Under the pieces are notes generated by a model, which saw nothing but the letters and a program-made list of their open reading frames with translations, made no database searches and had not been told where the DNA came from. Both the position numbers and the translations under genes were made by a program. Below, in pieces: positions 54,265-64,000 of a stretch of 64,000 nt of DNA (positions within the stretch are counted from its first letter, which is position 1; the number at the start of each line of letters is the position of its first letter). Source of the DNA: Hyposmocoma kahamanoa (lineage: Eukaryota; Arthropoda; Insecta; Lepidoptera; Cosmopterigidae); contig NW_020653993.1 of NCBI RefSeq assembly GCF_003589595.1, forward strand, positions 2,343,598 through 2,407,597, written 5' to 3'.

Positions 54265-54385
54265 GTCCGTGCAAACGGGCTGATGTTAGGACCTGACTTA
54301 GATGGTCCCTGCGCGGGCATGCTCGCGCATATTATAGTGCTCTTCTCGTATACCCTAAGGGTCGCGGTCGGTAGGTCACTATAAT
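54265..54385 (+). repeat. GC-richer repeat piece
   Basis: GGTCCCTGCGCGGGCATGCT, TATAGTGCTCTTCTCGTATA and CCCTAAGGGT resemble 27312-27372 (GGTTCCTGTGCGCGAAC, CCCTTCTCGTATACTC). Perhaps a LINE 3' UTR. Confidence 0.4.
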
Positions 54386-54389
54386 CAGA

Positions 54390-55830
54390 ACTAACGTAGA
54401 AAGATTTGGGGCTGTTATATCGTTACGGCCTTATTCTTGTATATATTCCTTAGTTGCTGTCCAGTTTCTACGTCCAAGTCAACATTAATAGAGTAAACCC
54501 TTTTCTATTTACGTAAAATTCAATTGTCTTTCCGTACCACCACACTTAAGTGAAGTTTCTTTGTTTTTACTATTACCCTTTAGAGTGGGTTTAACACACC
54601 CTTTACTCTTTATTAGGGTTTATTTAGAACTGACCGTAGTAAAGCAGTCATAATAAAAGACCCTTGGGTTTTAAGGCTTGCTCTGTTCTACTTCAAGTTT
54701 TATATTCAATCAAAAAGATACTTAGTGTACGCACGAAATTGTACTGTGCTAACTGAAATATACGTCCTATTGTTGGGACTGAAGTCTCCGCTGTGAATCC
54801 CTTGGCACTATCAATCACTTTATTCAGGGTAACACTGATTTGTGGTAACGTAAAAACTATGGTATCAAAATTGGAGTAGCCATTTTAGAAAAAAAAACTT
54901 ATACACCTTTTCCAGAAGAGCCAAAATTTCGAATACATGTTACGTGAGGTCACCAACTTGCCTCTTTGGCAGAGATTATTACCCAGCAGTACATTGAGTA
55001 CCATCTCCGTTTATCCGTGGATAATAAACTGCAAGGTGAAACAATAAAACTGGTCTTTCCTCTATTGCCTAGAATAGACTTACTAATAGTGCAATAAAAC
55101 AAGATAGCTGCTCTAAAATTAAAACCCATGGATAAGATAATCTACAATCTGTTTCTATAAAACAGTGACCAAAGTTATTCTTTTAAAGGAGCGCGTAGGC
55201 AGTAAATTATACGTATAAAGTCCTTCGAATTTCCGAAATTGACCATGACTCTCAACTTATATGGCTGCCCTTCCACTGACGTAGAAATCTTCCCGTCCTT
55301 TCCCTTATTTATTCTATTCTATCGCTTTACGCCTCCTTATTTGAACGAACGCTTTACTTTCCACTCTTCCGTTCCCTTCGCTCTTCTGACGTCCTGGTAT
55401 TAAACATCACATACATCTAACTTTTTACCGTTTCTGCGATTAGACTGCGAATACCCTCCCTGACGAATATCGTTTAACGATCGTCGTCTTTTGATTGGAC
55501 CTGCCATGGACCATTAACCCAAGAGGACTGCTAATCATGGTACTAGACAGCGTAGTTTGATATTTAGTACCTATCGGTATACCAGATGTCGCGGCTAGTA
55601 CCAAATAGCTATTTTTGTAACTAATTCTTTTAAGCTGCTCTGCAGTTTTACATACAAAAGCTACTATAATTTCTAGTGATAACAAACAAATCAGCTAGAT
55701 GGCGCTTATTGCACAGATTTTTTTACGGATATTGCCGGCTATTCTTTTATTTTGTTTAGGGTTTGCGGCGTCTACCATACTAAGAAGCGTTAATTTATAA
55801 ATTAGTTTGTATAACACAATGTCATCTATC
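54390..55830. other. no gene seen
   Basis: Mixed AT-rich sequence. AATAAAAGACCCTTGGGTTT near 54652 could be an LTR polyadenylation region but has no partner. The 81-codon minus frame at 55440-55685 has no domain signal. Confidence 0.35.
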
Positions 55831-55835
55831 GACAC

Positions 55836-56492
55836 GGTTACCTGTCAATAATGCGAAATGACATTTTCCAGAAAAAAACGTTTGCTAGAATTTTCATTAC
55901 CTCAAAAATAATTTTGAGAGGATTTTTTTTCTTGTTAATCCGGGGGAATCAGCTTACAGATACCCCGGCCCCGCGGGGGCAGAGCCGGGGTTATGTAGGA
56001 CTGGAGTGAACCCTAAAGGGGAGCAGCTCGACCGCACTAAATCCTCGGAGTGTTCCTCCTCTCCGCTGTAGTACGCGTGGGGGTACGGGTACGCTATTAC
56101 ACTCGTCCGCGCCACCACCAGCGGCTAGCCGCGCCCTGCGCAGCCCCTCCCCGAGAAGGTAGACACATTGGCCCCCCGACTTCGTATGTGAGGATCGCCA
56201 AACACCAGACGAGCCTTCCATCCCGGGCCCCTCTATGCTGGGCTAAGAACTCTACCCAGGGGCCATGGGGGAACAGCATCCACTAAACTGTGAAGTTCAG
56301 TGGCTGCTCCCCCAGCCCCCGCAGCGGATCTGATGGCAAGCTCCGCCGCAACACCTAACGCGCATCCGCGCGGACTCTTCGAAGAGAGTCCATCAGTCTT
56401 TGTGACGGTATCGTTACAATTCGGTTTTCGGTGTAATGAAAATTCGAACAAACGTTATTTCGGAAAGAAGTTCGAGTTTGTGATAGGTTACC
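55836..56492. mobile_element. TTAGG-type MITE interrupted by a LINE
   Basis: Ends GGTTACCTGTCA and GTGATAGGTTACC. ATCGACAC/ATCGACAT flanks (55828-55835, 56493-56500) form a near-perfect 8-bp TSD. The left part CGTTTGCTAGAATTTTCATT and the right part TTCGGTGTAATGAAAATTCG match the intact copy at 16338 reversed. In place of its TTAGG-like core lies the LINE at 55941-56390. Confidence 0.8.
55941..56390 (-). mobile_element. 5'-truncated R1-like LINE inside the MITE
   Basis: Diverged copy of 6713-7340: on plus, AGCTTACAGATACCCCGGCC, GGGGAGCAGCTC.ACCGCAC, CACCAGACGAGCCTTCCATC and TGTGAAGTTCAG in the same order. A T-rich run at 55923-55932 is the tail side. Frames on the minus strand are short and broken. 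Confidence 0.75.
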
Positions 56493-56500
56493 ATCGACAT

Positions 56501-57720
56501 GCATATTTGTCAAAGTTCAGAAAATAATTTTAGGTCATGATCAATATTTGAATAATATTACAAGGAAAAAAACTGACTTCTTATATTTCATATTAAAGAG
56601 AACTTAATTGATAACCACGGCCATTTACATAATAAAAACTACTTCCAGGCTCTTGATCAGCGCCACCTAGATATAAGACGAATTGTTGACCTTTTTCAGA
56701 GTTATGTACGATTTATGTATATGGAGATTAGCAGGCTTCTTGAGTTGTTGATCACTGATTCCTACAAACAACGTGTCAAGGGTTGTTAACTTCCAAGTTT
56801 CGTCTTTTCTCAGCTATATTTTAATTTATTTCGTTTTTTCATATAGTATTATAACCAACTTATCTACAAGATACCCTCCTTAATTAATGAATTACCAACT
56901 TCCTTGAAACAAGAACTGAACCGCCCAAATATTAAAAACAAACTAAAAGATTGTTTCCTTGAAAAAGTAAACTAAAAGTAATTTGAAATTATTTTTGAGA
57001 TAATTGTATGCAAATATAATATGTGTATTCATTATAACCATTAATATAAAAAAAAAAAATATTAACCAGTTTCATTCACACAGTGACATCCACATACAAA
57101 CAATAAACTTGTTCTCTCATTCGTCCGCGCACCACCCTCATCACACAACACATTCTATTAACACGACCGAGCTACTAACACCGACGAATTTAGCAATGTG
57201 CGGGAAAACGACATAGTTTATGTTACATTGCATTAAAACATGTTTTGTACGTTTTTTTATGTGTAAATAAATAAATAAATAATAATTTGTTTTCCTGAAA
57301 AAGTGTAATTATATTCGGAAGTAGGATGAATTTCTGAAGCGTTACCTGTAATAAAAACAGCTTCAACGGGAGTTCCCAAAAATTGTAATGAACCTTCCGA
57401 TTTTTTCCTTAATTTAATCCTCGATTCTTGAATTCGCACCCTTGATATAATAAAGCTACGTATAATCATACGTCAAAAGTTACCAGTTACATGAAAGTCA
57501 TAAAAATTATACGAACCAAATGAAACAAATTATGCATAACGTCGGTGATAGTGCTATTACGCATAACTAGCATACGTTGTGGAGTTGCCATTTCGGTAAA
57601 TTGGTGGCCAAACCAAATCCGCGTAAACGTTGTAGCAACCAAATTAGCCTGATTTACTGGAATCTATTGTTATAAGTTCGTAAAAAACATAAATTAATCT
57701 TAATCTTCTTATTATAGCAA
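56501..57720. other. no gene seen
   Basis: AT-rich. 57060-57280 ends in (AAAT)n after a less AT-rich block and could be a LINE 3' end on plus, but matches nothing else. Confidence 0.35.
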
Positions 57721-57721
57721 A

Positions 57722-58082
57722 ACTAGTGGAGTAATTTCACAAAAAAAAATTCAATATCATTGTTATGAAACATCCTGACATTCAATAAAATATTTAATTA
57801 ATAGCGACATCTCTAGCCAGGACTGGTAGCTGTAAAGGTGAGGTAACTGGGTGACGAAATGCTTTCATAGATTTCTCATAGATGGCGCTATGGCTAAAAA
57901 GTCGTTGAAAAACAAATAAAAAGATCACATATAGATATAGAACATAGAAATTTCGTGAGGTCCGCTGGTTCGTTCCGTGGTTTAGTTGGCATAGCTTCTG
58001 ACACGGTTTGCTAGAAGACGTCGATCGATTGATTTTTTTCTGAGTGTTCGATCTTTGTATTAATAATTATAACAAATTAGTG
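57722..58082 (+). mobile_element. family C element, nearly complete
   Basis: CTAGTGGAGTAATTTCAC at the left; body GCGACATCTCTAGCCAGGAC, GCTGTAAAGGTGAGG, TTCATAGATTTCTCATAGAT; tRNA-like GTGGTTTAGTTGGCATAGC; tail TGTTCGATCTTTGTATTAAT. The B box is partly deleted (AAGACGTCGATCGATTG). Confidence 0.75.
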
Positions 58083-58084
58083 CT

Positions 58085-60550
58085 TACTGTGCAAAAATCA
58101 AAGTCGTAGCCATTCAATAACAAAGTAATAATCTTTAAACGCTCTCCTGTAAAATTTGTTCTCGTGAAGATACGCGTCTTATACCAATGTTACATACGCG
58201 CCTTTGCATTATGCCCGACGATGTGTAACATTTATGCATAAAAACGTTATCAACTAATTTCTTTTAAATAAACTTTTAATAAACATTCTCTGTAATAAAG
58301 AAGCCTCTCTCCTGAAATATTTGCATTTTGCAGATATGACCATATGAGTGCGAATATTTCCCTTGTTATTGGATTTATCTCCTTGGTTCTGAATCTATTT
58401 TTCACTTTCTGTGACACTTTTTGTAACCTGGTCGTAACACGCATCCTTCCTGCCATGTTGTTCTATTATTGACAACATATTCAATGTCCTATAGACTTTA
58501 TTTTTGGTACACGCTAGAAGAGTCCAAACATAGCAAGAGCGAGTGGCTATTTAGATAAAGCCGAGATAAAACCCGACCAAATTGATGTGTCTATTAGGAT
58601 TTGCGGCCAGGCTCTCGATACCCGCACCACTCGATTTATTACACTTTTCGCTACTTACTTATCTGCTTAGATATGTGGACATGAGTTAATTTTTGTTTTT
58701 ACATGATCAGTATGGTGTAAAGTAAACCGTATGTGTGAATACAATGACGTAATGAAATATGGACGAATTTACACTTAATACTGTTATAAATAAAGATGGG
58801 AATAATAAACAATTAATTATGGAAGTAAATAAAATAATGTTGAAATTAGTAGTAAATTTAAAGATGGTACAGCAAATATAAAGACATCTTCCTTGTTGGA
58901 AGGAGTGTCAACTGGATCTGGGGGACAGTGAAGGATTTTGTAGGTATTTACCTTTAGTAAGAAAGATTTAGATGGCCTTGATAGCGTATATACTTATCAT
59001 ATCTTGCTTAAAAGGAGTCATCAACCAGTATTGGACCAGCGTGATGGGTTATCTCCTAAGCCTACTAATAAAGAAGAAACTTAGGGATATATTCAGATGG
59101 AAAGCACCATCTGTATGTGTACTAGATAAATTGCAACTTTGCGACTACCCACTTACAAAAACTTGTGTTGTCACTATTTCGTCCCGTTAATGGAACCACG
59201 AGTAAGACTTATTTTTCGTGGTATTTCTATACTATTTCTCTCAGTAATTAATAGATTTATGCTTTACTCTGCAGAAGTAAATTAATTTGCTACAGTGCAA
59301 AATAGCTGCACTTGACGACTTAACTTGCACTGGGTTTGCGGAGAAGCTAATTAATTTACATCGATTTTTATTACTTCTATTTCTTTGTTCTCTATATATA
59401 TATATGTGTGTGTGTGTATATACATTAGACAAAGTTACAACTCTCCTTCGTGATCACACTAGTGAGACAAATTAGTGGGACCACGAGAAGCCAAACAACA
59501 TAAGGGCCTAATCCTAATAATATTTAGTTCCGCAGCGGCGCGGTCTCTCAGGTTTTCTCTTTCTCCCATATCATGCTTAAACACATAATTAGGTCCTTAT
59601 ACGTAGAAGGATATAGTGTCATTTTTTAAAGTCTGCACTTCGGAACTATTCGTATTTTACGAAAGTTGTCGATTGCATCCTTTATTTTCAATTCTAAAGT
59701 ATTATTTGACATTGTAATTTTCTGACTCGTCAGACTGACGAAGCGCACCTTCTACTCTGAACTTGAGGAAACGTGACGGTCAACTCCTCAGGTATTAAGA
59801 TCTTCAGAAGCAACAAATGAGAAGACGCAAATTTCAACTGTCTCCATGGGAAGATTTGACTGCACTGCTCCCTGAATAGTGGAGGGTTGTCATGAGGCAA
59901 ATCTACGAGTTTGAAGAGCAGCGTACAGCTGAATTCGAACCAATCGCCTACATTAACTATTATTACGTTGGCGGTGTACCCACTTGCCCTCAATATGCAC
60001 GAGGGTTCGTTGATCTTCGAGCACATCAGCGCCAACCCAACTATGAGTCACGTAGTCGCCATGGCCGAATACGGTCAGATAGGATAGATAATTTGAAGTC
60101 CCAAATAACTTTGATGCTTGGATTGTCGAAACTACTGTACATGATAGTAGCCCTCTATTACGCCTCTATTAAGATCCAAAATAATCTGATACACTAAACC
60201 TATCCCAAACTTCCACTAAACACTGTTTAACAATTTGCTAGTTACGCCATTAGTGACGCCATCACTTCGCAACTCAACTAGAACTTAGACAAAGGTTCTG
60301 CTACTGCATTGTAGTTTGGAGTATTGACTGTGGTGCTCTAAAATGTTGCCCAATTATAATATTAATAATCGTTTATTTCAAAACACTAAATCCACATTTG
60401 GTTGATAATAATTGTTTTATTAAGTGCGTTAGTAAAATGTGGTCTGTGGTAAAAACTAAATTTAATTATTAGTAAATTTTCCAGGCTTACCAAGCAATAT
60501 GCGCGCTTCAATATGGTGTTTAAGAGACTGGTAGTGCTGTCATCACCGAG
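58085..60550. other. longest stretch without a recognised element
   Basis: About 2.5 kb, AT-rich. 59730-60197 has overlapping frames of 101 codons on both strands; neither shows a domain or codon periodicity I can defend. Nothing recurs elsewhere in the window. If any host exon is present in the window, this is a reasonable place to look. Confidence 0.35.
59393..59424. repeat. (TA)n(TG)n microsatellite
   Basis: CTATATATATATATGTGTGT and further TG/TA units. Confidence 0.9.
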
Positions 60551-60553
60551 GCT

Positions 60554-60790
60554 TTAGTAGCAGTAGAGCTCTTTGTGGAAGTTTTGAAGAATAAGCGTGC
60601 TGATGAAATTACAGATACCTACATAGAACTTGTCAACTTATGCATCATGGTGACGGGCGCGATGACAGTGCCCCTCAGATCTTTACGATTTAAAGTTCTG
60701 AGTAGCTCTGTAACTGTTATGGACAGGTGTGTAGCTTACCATCAGGCGTACGACTAGTTCGTCCCGTCACTTGACATTACAAAAAAAAAT
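60554..60790 (+). mobile_element. family B retroposon, internally shortened
   Basis: TTTAGTAGCAGTAGAGCTC at the left, CACTTGACATTACAAAAAAAAA at the right. About 50 bp near the 5' third is deleted. Confidence 0.75.
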
Positions 60791-61356
60791 AGAAAGATCA
60801 CGATATTCCATGAATAAAAATCAAACCCTTCAGGTTCAAGGTCAATAATTCCCTTTAATATGTAAGATTTTAGGATTTTATCGGCGTTGTATTTTTAGTT
60901 GTTATTGTTTACTTCGTTTTTAAGTAGTATTTACGAATTTTATTTCCCATCGTAACTAAACATTTGTGGAGCAAATTCACTTGACACTTTTGTTGTTGTA
61001 AATATTAATTCGATATATACGAGATTTATCTCGTGTTACATTTTTATTTGATGATATATTTGACGATAAAATAAAAAATAAAAACTATTTTTTCGAGATT
61101 TCACATCGGCGTATGTTTGTTTTGTTCAAACAACTGACATAACAAATATACGCGAAAAACGCATTAGAAAAACAAATATATGTGATTTTAAAACCTAAGA
61201 CCTCGAGCAAATATAAATAACATGAGTGGTTATGCTTTTATTCAGTAGGAAAATTGTAATAGAAGATTAGTTTGTTCGAGGTTTAAAACTATAATGAAAC
61301 AAATTACTTATACTATACTCCGTCCAACCATTCATTTAATTTTTGATCGATTTTAT
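60791..61356. other. no gene seen
   Basis: AT-rich. Short arms resembling family D (AATATACGCGAAAAACGC) at about 61145, too weak to assign. Confidence 0.35.
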
Positions 61357-61360
61357 TTAT

Positions 61361-61966
61361 CCGCTCACGCGATACATGCAGCCGTAGACGCATACCACAC
61401 CTAGAGGTGCCGGTGGTGATTTTCTACCGATTTATCGGATATCGAAGTTATAACAGGTAAAAGAACTAATACTAATTGCTATTTCGGTAACTACTCTAGC
61501 AAACCATAAAGTTTTTAATGCCTGGGTCTGTCATTTAAAAAAATAAACAACTTCAAAAATACGTCACGACAATCGTGTGTGTTATTGTTTGGGCTGGTGA
61601 TTTCGGTGTTTATTTATTGCAAACATACCGTAAGTAGCGTTTTTTAAGTTTACCCTGGATATAAATGTTTATAAACTATACTTTAAGGAGTAATTTCATG
61701 GTAAACGTTAGAACCACTCAAACGGAATATTATAATATTTACCCAAGTACACCAAAAATTTCATTAGTGCTTTTTAAGTGCAGGATTTGCGGTGTATTAC
61801 TGCATTTTATTTGAGTTGTTTTTGTTGTAGTACGGAGGGTATTTATTTAGCAATGCAGAATAATAATTTTTATTTATAAAAACTTGTGTTTAAACTGAAT
61901 GCTTTTCTAATTTGCGAAACCAAATAGCCGCCATTTTGCGGTAGGATGAGCGCATCGCGTGAGCGG
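61361..61966. mobile_element. non-autonomous DNA transposon, 606 bp, copy 2
   Basis: Same ends as 9427-10031 (CCGCTCACGCGAT and its inverse), in opposite orientation, with TTAT on both sides (61357-61360, 61967-61970). It aligns with the other copy end to end with scattered differences and one or two small indels. Confidence 0.9.
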
Positions 61967-61970
61967 TTAT

Positions 61971-62418
61971 GAAGAAGTTTAATCGTGGATGTGAGCTGAT
62001 TCAAAAAAGAAGATATTGTCTGATTGGGATCGTGATGTTGCGTTTAATAATATAGCATAATTTGTGTACCTACTCAAGAATTAATAATCAATGTTAATGA
62101 GGATTGAAGTGATGATTTCCACTCATATAGAGAAGAATCCCACGATTCATTATAATAAACAATAAGAATTTACTATAATTATTTATAATTTATTTCATTT
62201 CAATATAGCTTATTAGTCAGGACCAAAATTTATCAACTTTAATAATCTTCGTTATATAATCTATAAAGCTCGATAAATATCGGAGCTAAAGTGCACTTCG
62301 CTTCACTAAAATTAAATAATAAAAGGAAGTATTGCATTTTTTTGTCTATGGTTGTATGTCAATAATTTTGGAACTTCAGAGGCTTGCATATGTCTAAAGT
62401 TAAATAAATGGTTGAACG
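61971..62418. other. no gene seen
   Basis: AT-rich, unassigned. Confidence 0.4.
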
Positions 62419-62430
62419 GAGTATAAATGA

Positions 62431-62901
62431 GTAGACTGAGACTGGGCCACCCCTGTTCCCTGTGTTTCTCAATAAAATTCGCGTCACAGACAACTCTTTG
62501 TGTGAATGTGGTCTGGACGAGGGTACCCTTGATCACATTTTCTTTGAAAGTCCTAAATTGACTTCCTCCTTGTATGACCTCCTTCCTTCCTTCATTCCTC
62601 GTCCTATTAACCTTAACCCTCCCTCCTTCCCTCCTTCTTTATGTGTATTCTCCCTTTATTAATATTTTGTGTGATTTTAGGCGCTCTAATAATATAATGC
62701 TTTAGTCCGTTGTTTGTCCATGATTGTTTTTTTTTACTCTAAGTATGATCTCCACAACAGCATTCCGTTGAAGAGATTCATCTAAAAATAAATACCTTGC
62801 TGCTACCGAGACGTTGACGTTATTGATCAATATTAACTGACAACATTAATCGAAACTGAGACTGGTCCAAGCCTAGTGGCCGCCATTAAAGAAATAGAAT
62901 A
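62431..62901 (+). mobile_element. 5'-truncated LINE with 12-bp TSD
   Basis: GAGTATAAATGA flanks it at 62419-62430 and 62902-62913. The insert encodes RVTDNSLCECGLDEGTLDHI and FFESPKLTSSLYDLLPSF. The CxC...H...(C) pattern follows the RNase H region in I/jockey-like LINEs; the last Cys is replaced by Ser here. The rest is 3' UTR, ending in a short A-rich stretch. Confidence 0.8.
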
Positions 62902-62989
62902 GAGTATAAATGATGAATACATTAAATGATTGACCATTTGCCATGTGTATAAAAAGCAATCTCTAGAGTTTCTCATAATTATTAATAAC

Positions 62990-63582
62990 AACTGAAGAGT
63001 TATTCAACCTTATCCCTTCCTCTCCTTTCGATCAGCGGACCACCCGTGCCGGACTGCGTTGCCACAGTTGGACGGTCACGCACTAAAAAGTTTGGCAATT
63101 CGTTTTTATGCCGAACCATCAAATTGTGGAACCAACTCCCGGCGCATGTATTCCCTCCCCTCTATAACATCATAATAATAATAATAACGCAATAATAACG
63201 CACACACTCAACATAGCCCCGCACTAGGGAAACCCTGTATCGCGGGTGCCATGGACACATACATAGACAACCACAAATTACACCCAAACTCACGAGAGAA
63301 ATAAATGTAGGCCATACAAATATTTCTCCCGACACGGGAATCGAACCTGGGACCTCCGCGTGGCATCCGCATGGTAACCGTTTGGCCACAGAGGCAGTTA
63401 TCGGGTCCTTCAAACGTAGTGTGAAGAAGCATTTGGCCAGACCGGCAAAATGATAGTGATGGAGTGAAGATATTTGTGTTTTCCATCCGTTACTCTCATC
63501 TCTGGACTGTATTCGCACTTTCCATCAGGCGCGGTGCAGTCATTTTGCCGAGTCACAATAAAAAAATAAAATAAAAAAAACA
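62990..63582 (+). pseudogene. LINE C-terminal remnant split by a SINE
   Basis: 63020-63165 reads PPVPDCVATVGRSRTKKFGN and TIKLWNQLPAHVFPP. After the SINE at 63176-63405 the frame resumes as GSFKRSVKKHLA and a stop. RTxxLWNxLPxxVFP...FKRxV is the C-terminal signature of many jockey-like LINEs. A 3' UTR and an A-rich tail (63557-63582) follow. Confidence 0.75.
63176..63405 (-). mobile_element. SINE family A, full length, inside a LINE
   Basis: Minus strand: head TGGCCAAACGGTTACCATGC, B box GGTTCGATTCCCGTGTCGGG, body TGGCCTACATTTATTTCTCT and TTTCCCTAGTGCGGGGCTA, tail (ATT)n. It interrupts the LINE coding sequence between its VFPP and GSFKRS parts. Confidence 0.85.
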
Positions 63583-64000
63583 ATGATCGAACATTTTAGA
63601 AAAATTCATTAGATCCATCCAGGGTCAGTACCCTGAGGCAATCCGTACTATTGAATAATAATCGAGGAATATATTCACAATTAAAGATTTACTGTGAGCG
63701 TTCAGTTTGAAGATTTGTCCACAACTCTCTCGATGTTCATTTGATAATAACTTTCTTATTTTTATACATGTCCAAATACAAATTAATACATTCTAACCAG
63801 CCTGCGCTACACTACCCTGATATTCAGTTATTATTTTTGAAAGCACTGTACTAGTTTGATATAATTATTAACAACAAAGATCAACACTTTAGGAAAATTC
63901 ATTCGAGTTATAAATAAAAAAATCTAGAATTCCTTATTCATATTCTAAGGAAAATCTGCTTTATGAATAAGTAGCAACATTTTAAATTTAATCACTGTAC
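63583..64000. other. family C scraps at the window edge
   Basis: GATCGAACATTTTAGAAAAA at 63585 and AAGCACTGTACTAGTTTGAT at 63840 with GATCAACACTTTAGGAAAAT are decayed family C tails. No gene. Confidence 0.45.

Noticed and set aside
54250..54385. possible CpG-island promoter
   Set aside because: GC-richer, but it resembles another repeat piece at 27312-27372 and has no gene downstream.
59730..60197. overlapping 101-codon frames on both strands
   Set aside because: No domain, no start context, and equal length on both strands; kept only as a place to look for exons.
1..64000. CRISPR arrays, bacterial operons, rRNA genes
   Set aside because: No regularly spaced direct repeats, no operon-like coding, no rRNA-like conserved blocks; the TE content is that of an insect nuclear genome.

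Overview
The window looks like intergenic DNA from an insect, most probably a moth or butterfly (Lepidoptera). The sequence is AT-rich, I find no multi-exon host gene, and almost every recognisable stretch belongs to a transposable-element family. Several families are types I know from lepidopteran genomes: tRNA-derived SINEs ending in (GATGAT)n or (ATT)n, RTE-like and R1-like LINE ends, and TTAGG-type repeats. The assignment to Lepidoptera rests on memory of these families, not on a search. No rRNA, CRISPR array, bacterial operon or genuine tRNA gene was found. All tRNA-like stretches continue into repeat bodies.

Layout. 0-10 kb: foldback elements, a 1.4-kb ORF1-only LINE on the minus strand (4961-6378) with an intact 390-codon frame, promoter and target-site duplication (TSD), a 5'-truncated R1-like LINE (6713-7340), and a 605-bp DNA transposon (9427-10031) inserted into another repeat. 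10-28 kb: SINEs, foldback elements, a MITE carrying TTAGG-like units (16338-16574), a long-TIR element (23060-24978) and a decayed mariner transposase end (27335-27668). 28-36 kb: RTE-like LINE fragments, palindromic elements, and a 195-bp LINE stub with a 15-bp TSD. 36-45 kb: LINE reverse-transcriptase remnants, a second long-TIR element (39496-40500), a broken Ty3/gypsy pol (41321-42890) and an unassigned 176-codon frame (44859-45386). 45-64 kb: more copies of the same families, a MITE split by a LINE (55836-56492), the second 606-bp DNA transposon (61361-61966) and two LINE 3' ends at 62.4-63.6 kb.

Family labels used below (mine). A: tRNA-derived SINE with (ATT)n tail. B: about 295-bp retroposon with an internal hairpin and an end like TTATAAAAA, roughly 25 copies. 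C: element with tRNA-like sequence in its inverted ends. D: foldback with TIRs of about 70 bp. E/F: palindromic elements ending GGGGGTCTACTCTC and their partner. H: GC-rich LINE-like piece. K: tRNA-derived SINE with GATGAT tail. L: 220-bp repeat. N: 280-bp repeat bounded by AACCGACTTC-like ends.

The pieces do not form a pathway. What the sequence records is a layered insertion history, with several insertions datable relative to one another because their target duplications or interrupted hosts are still visible. The best candidate for something active or unusual is the ORF1-only LINE.
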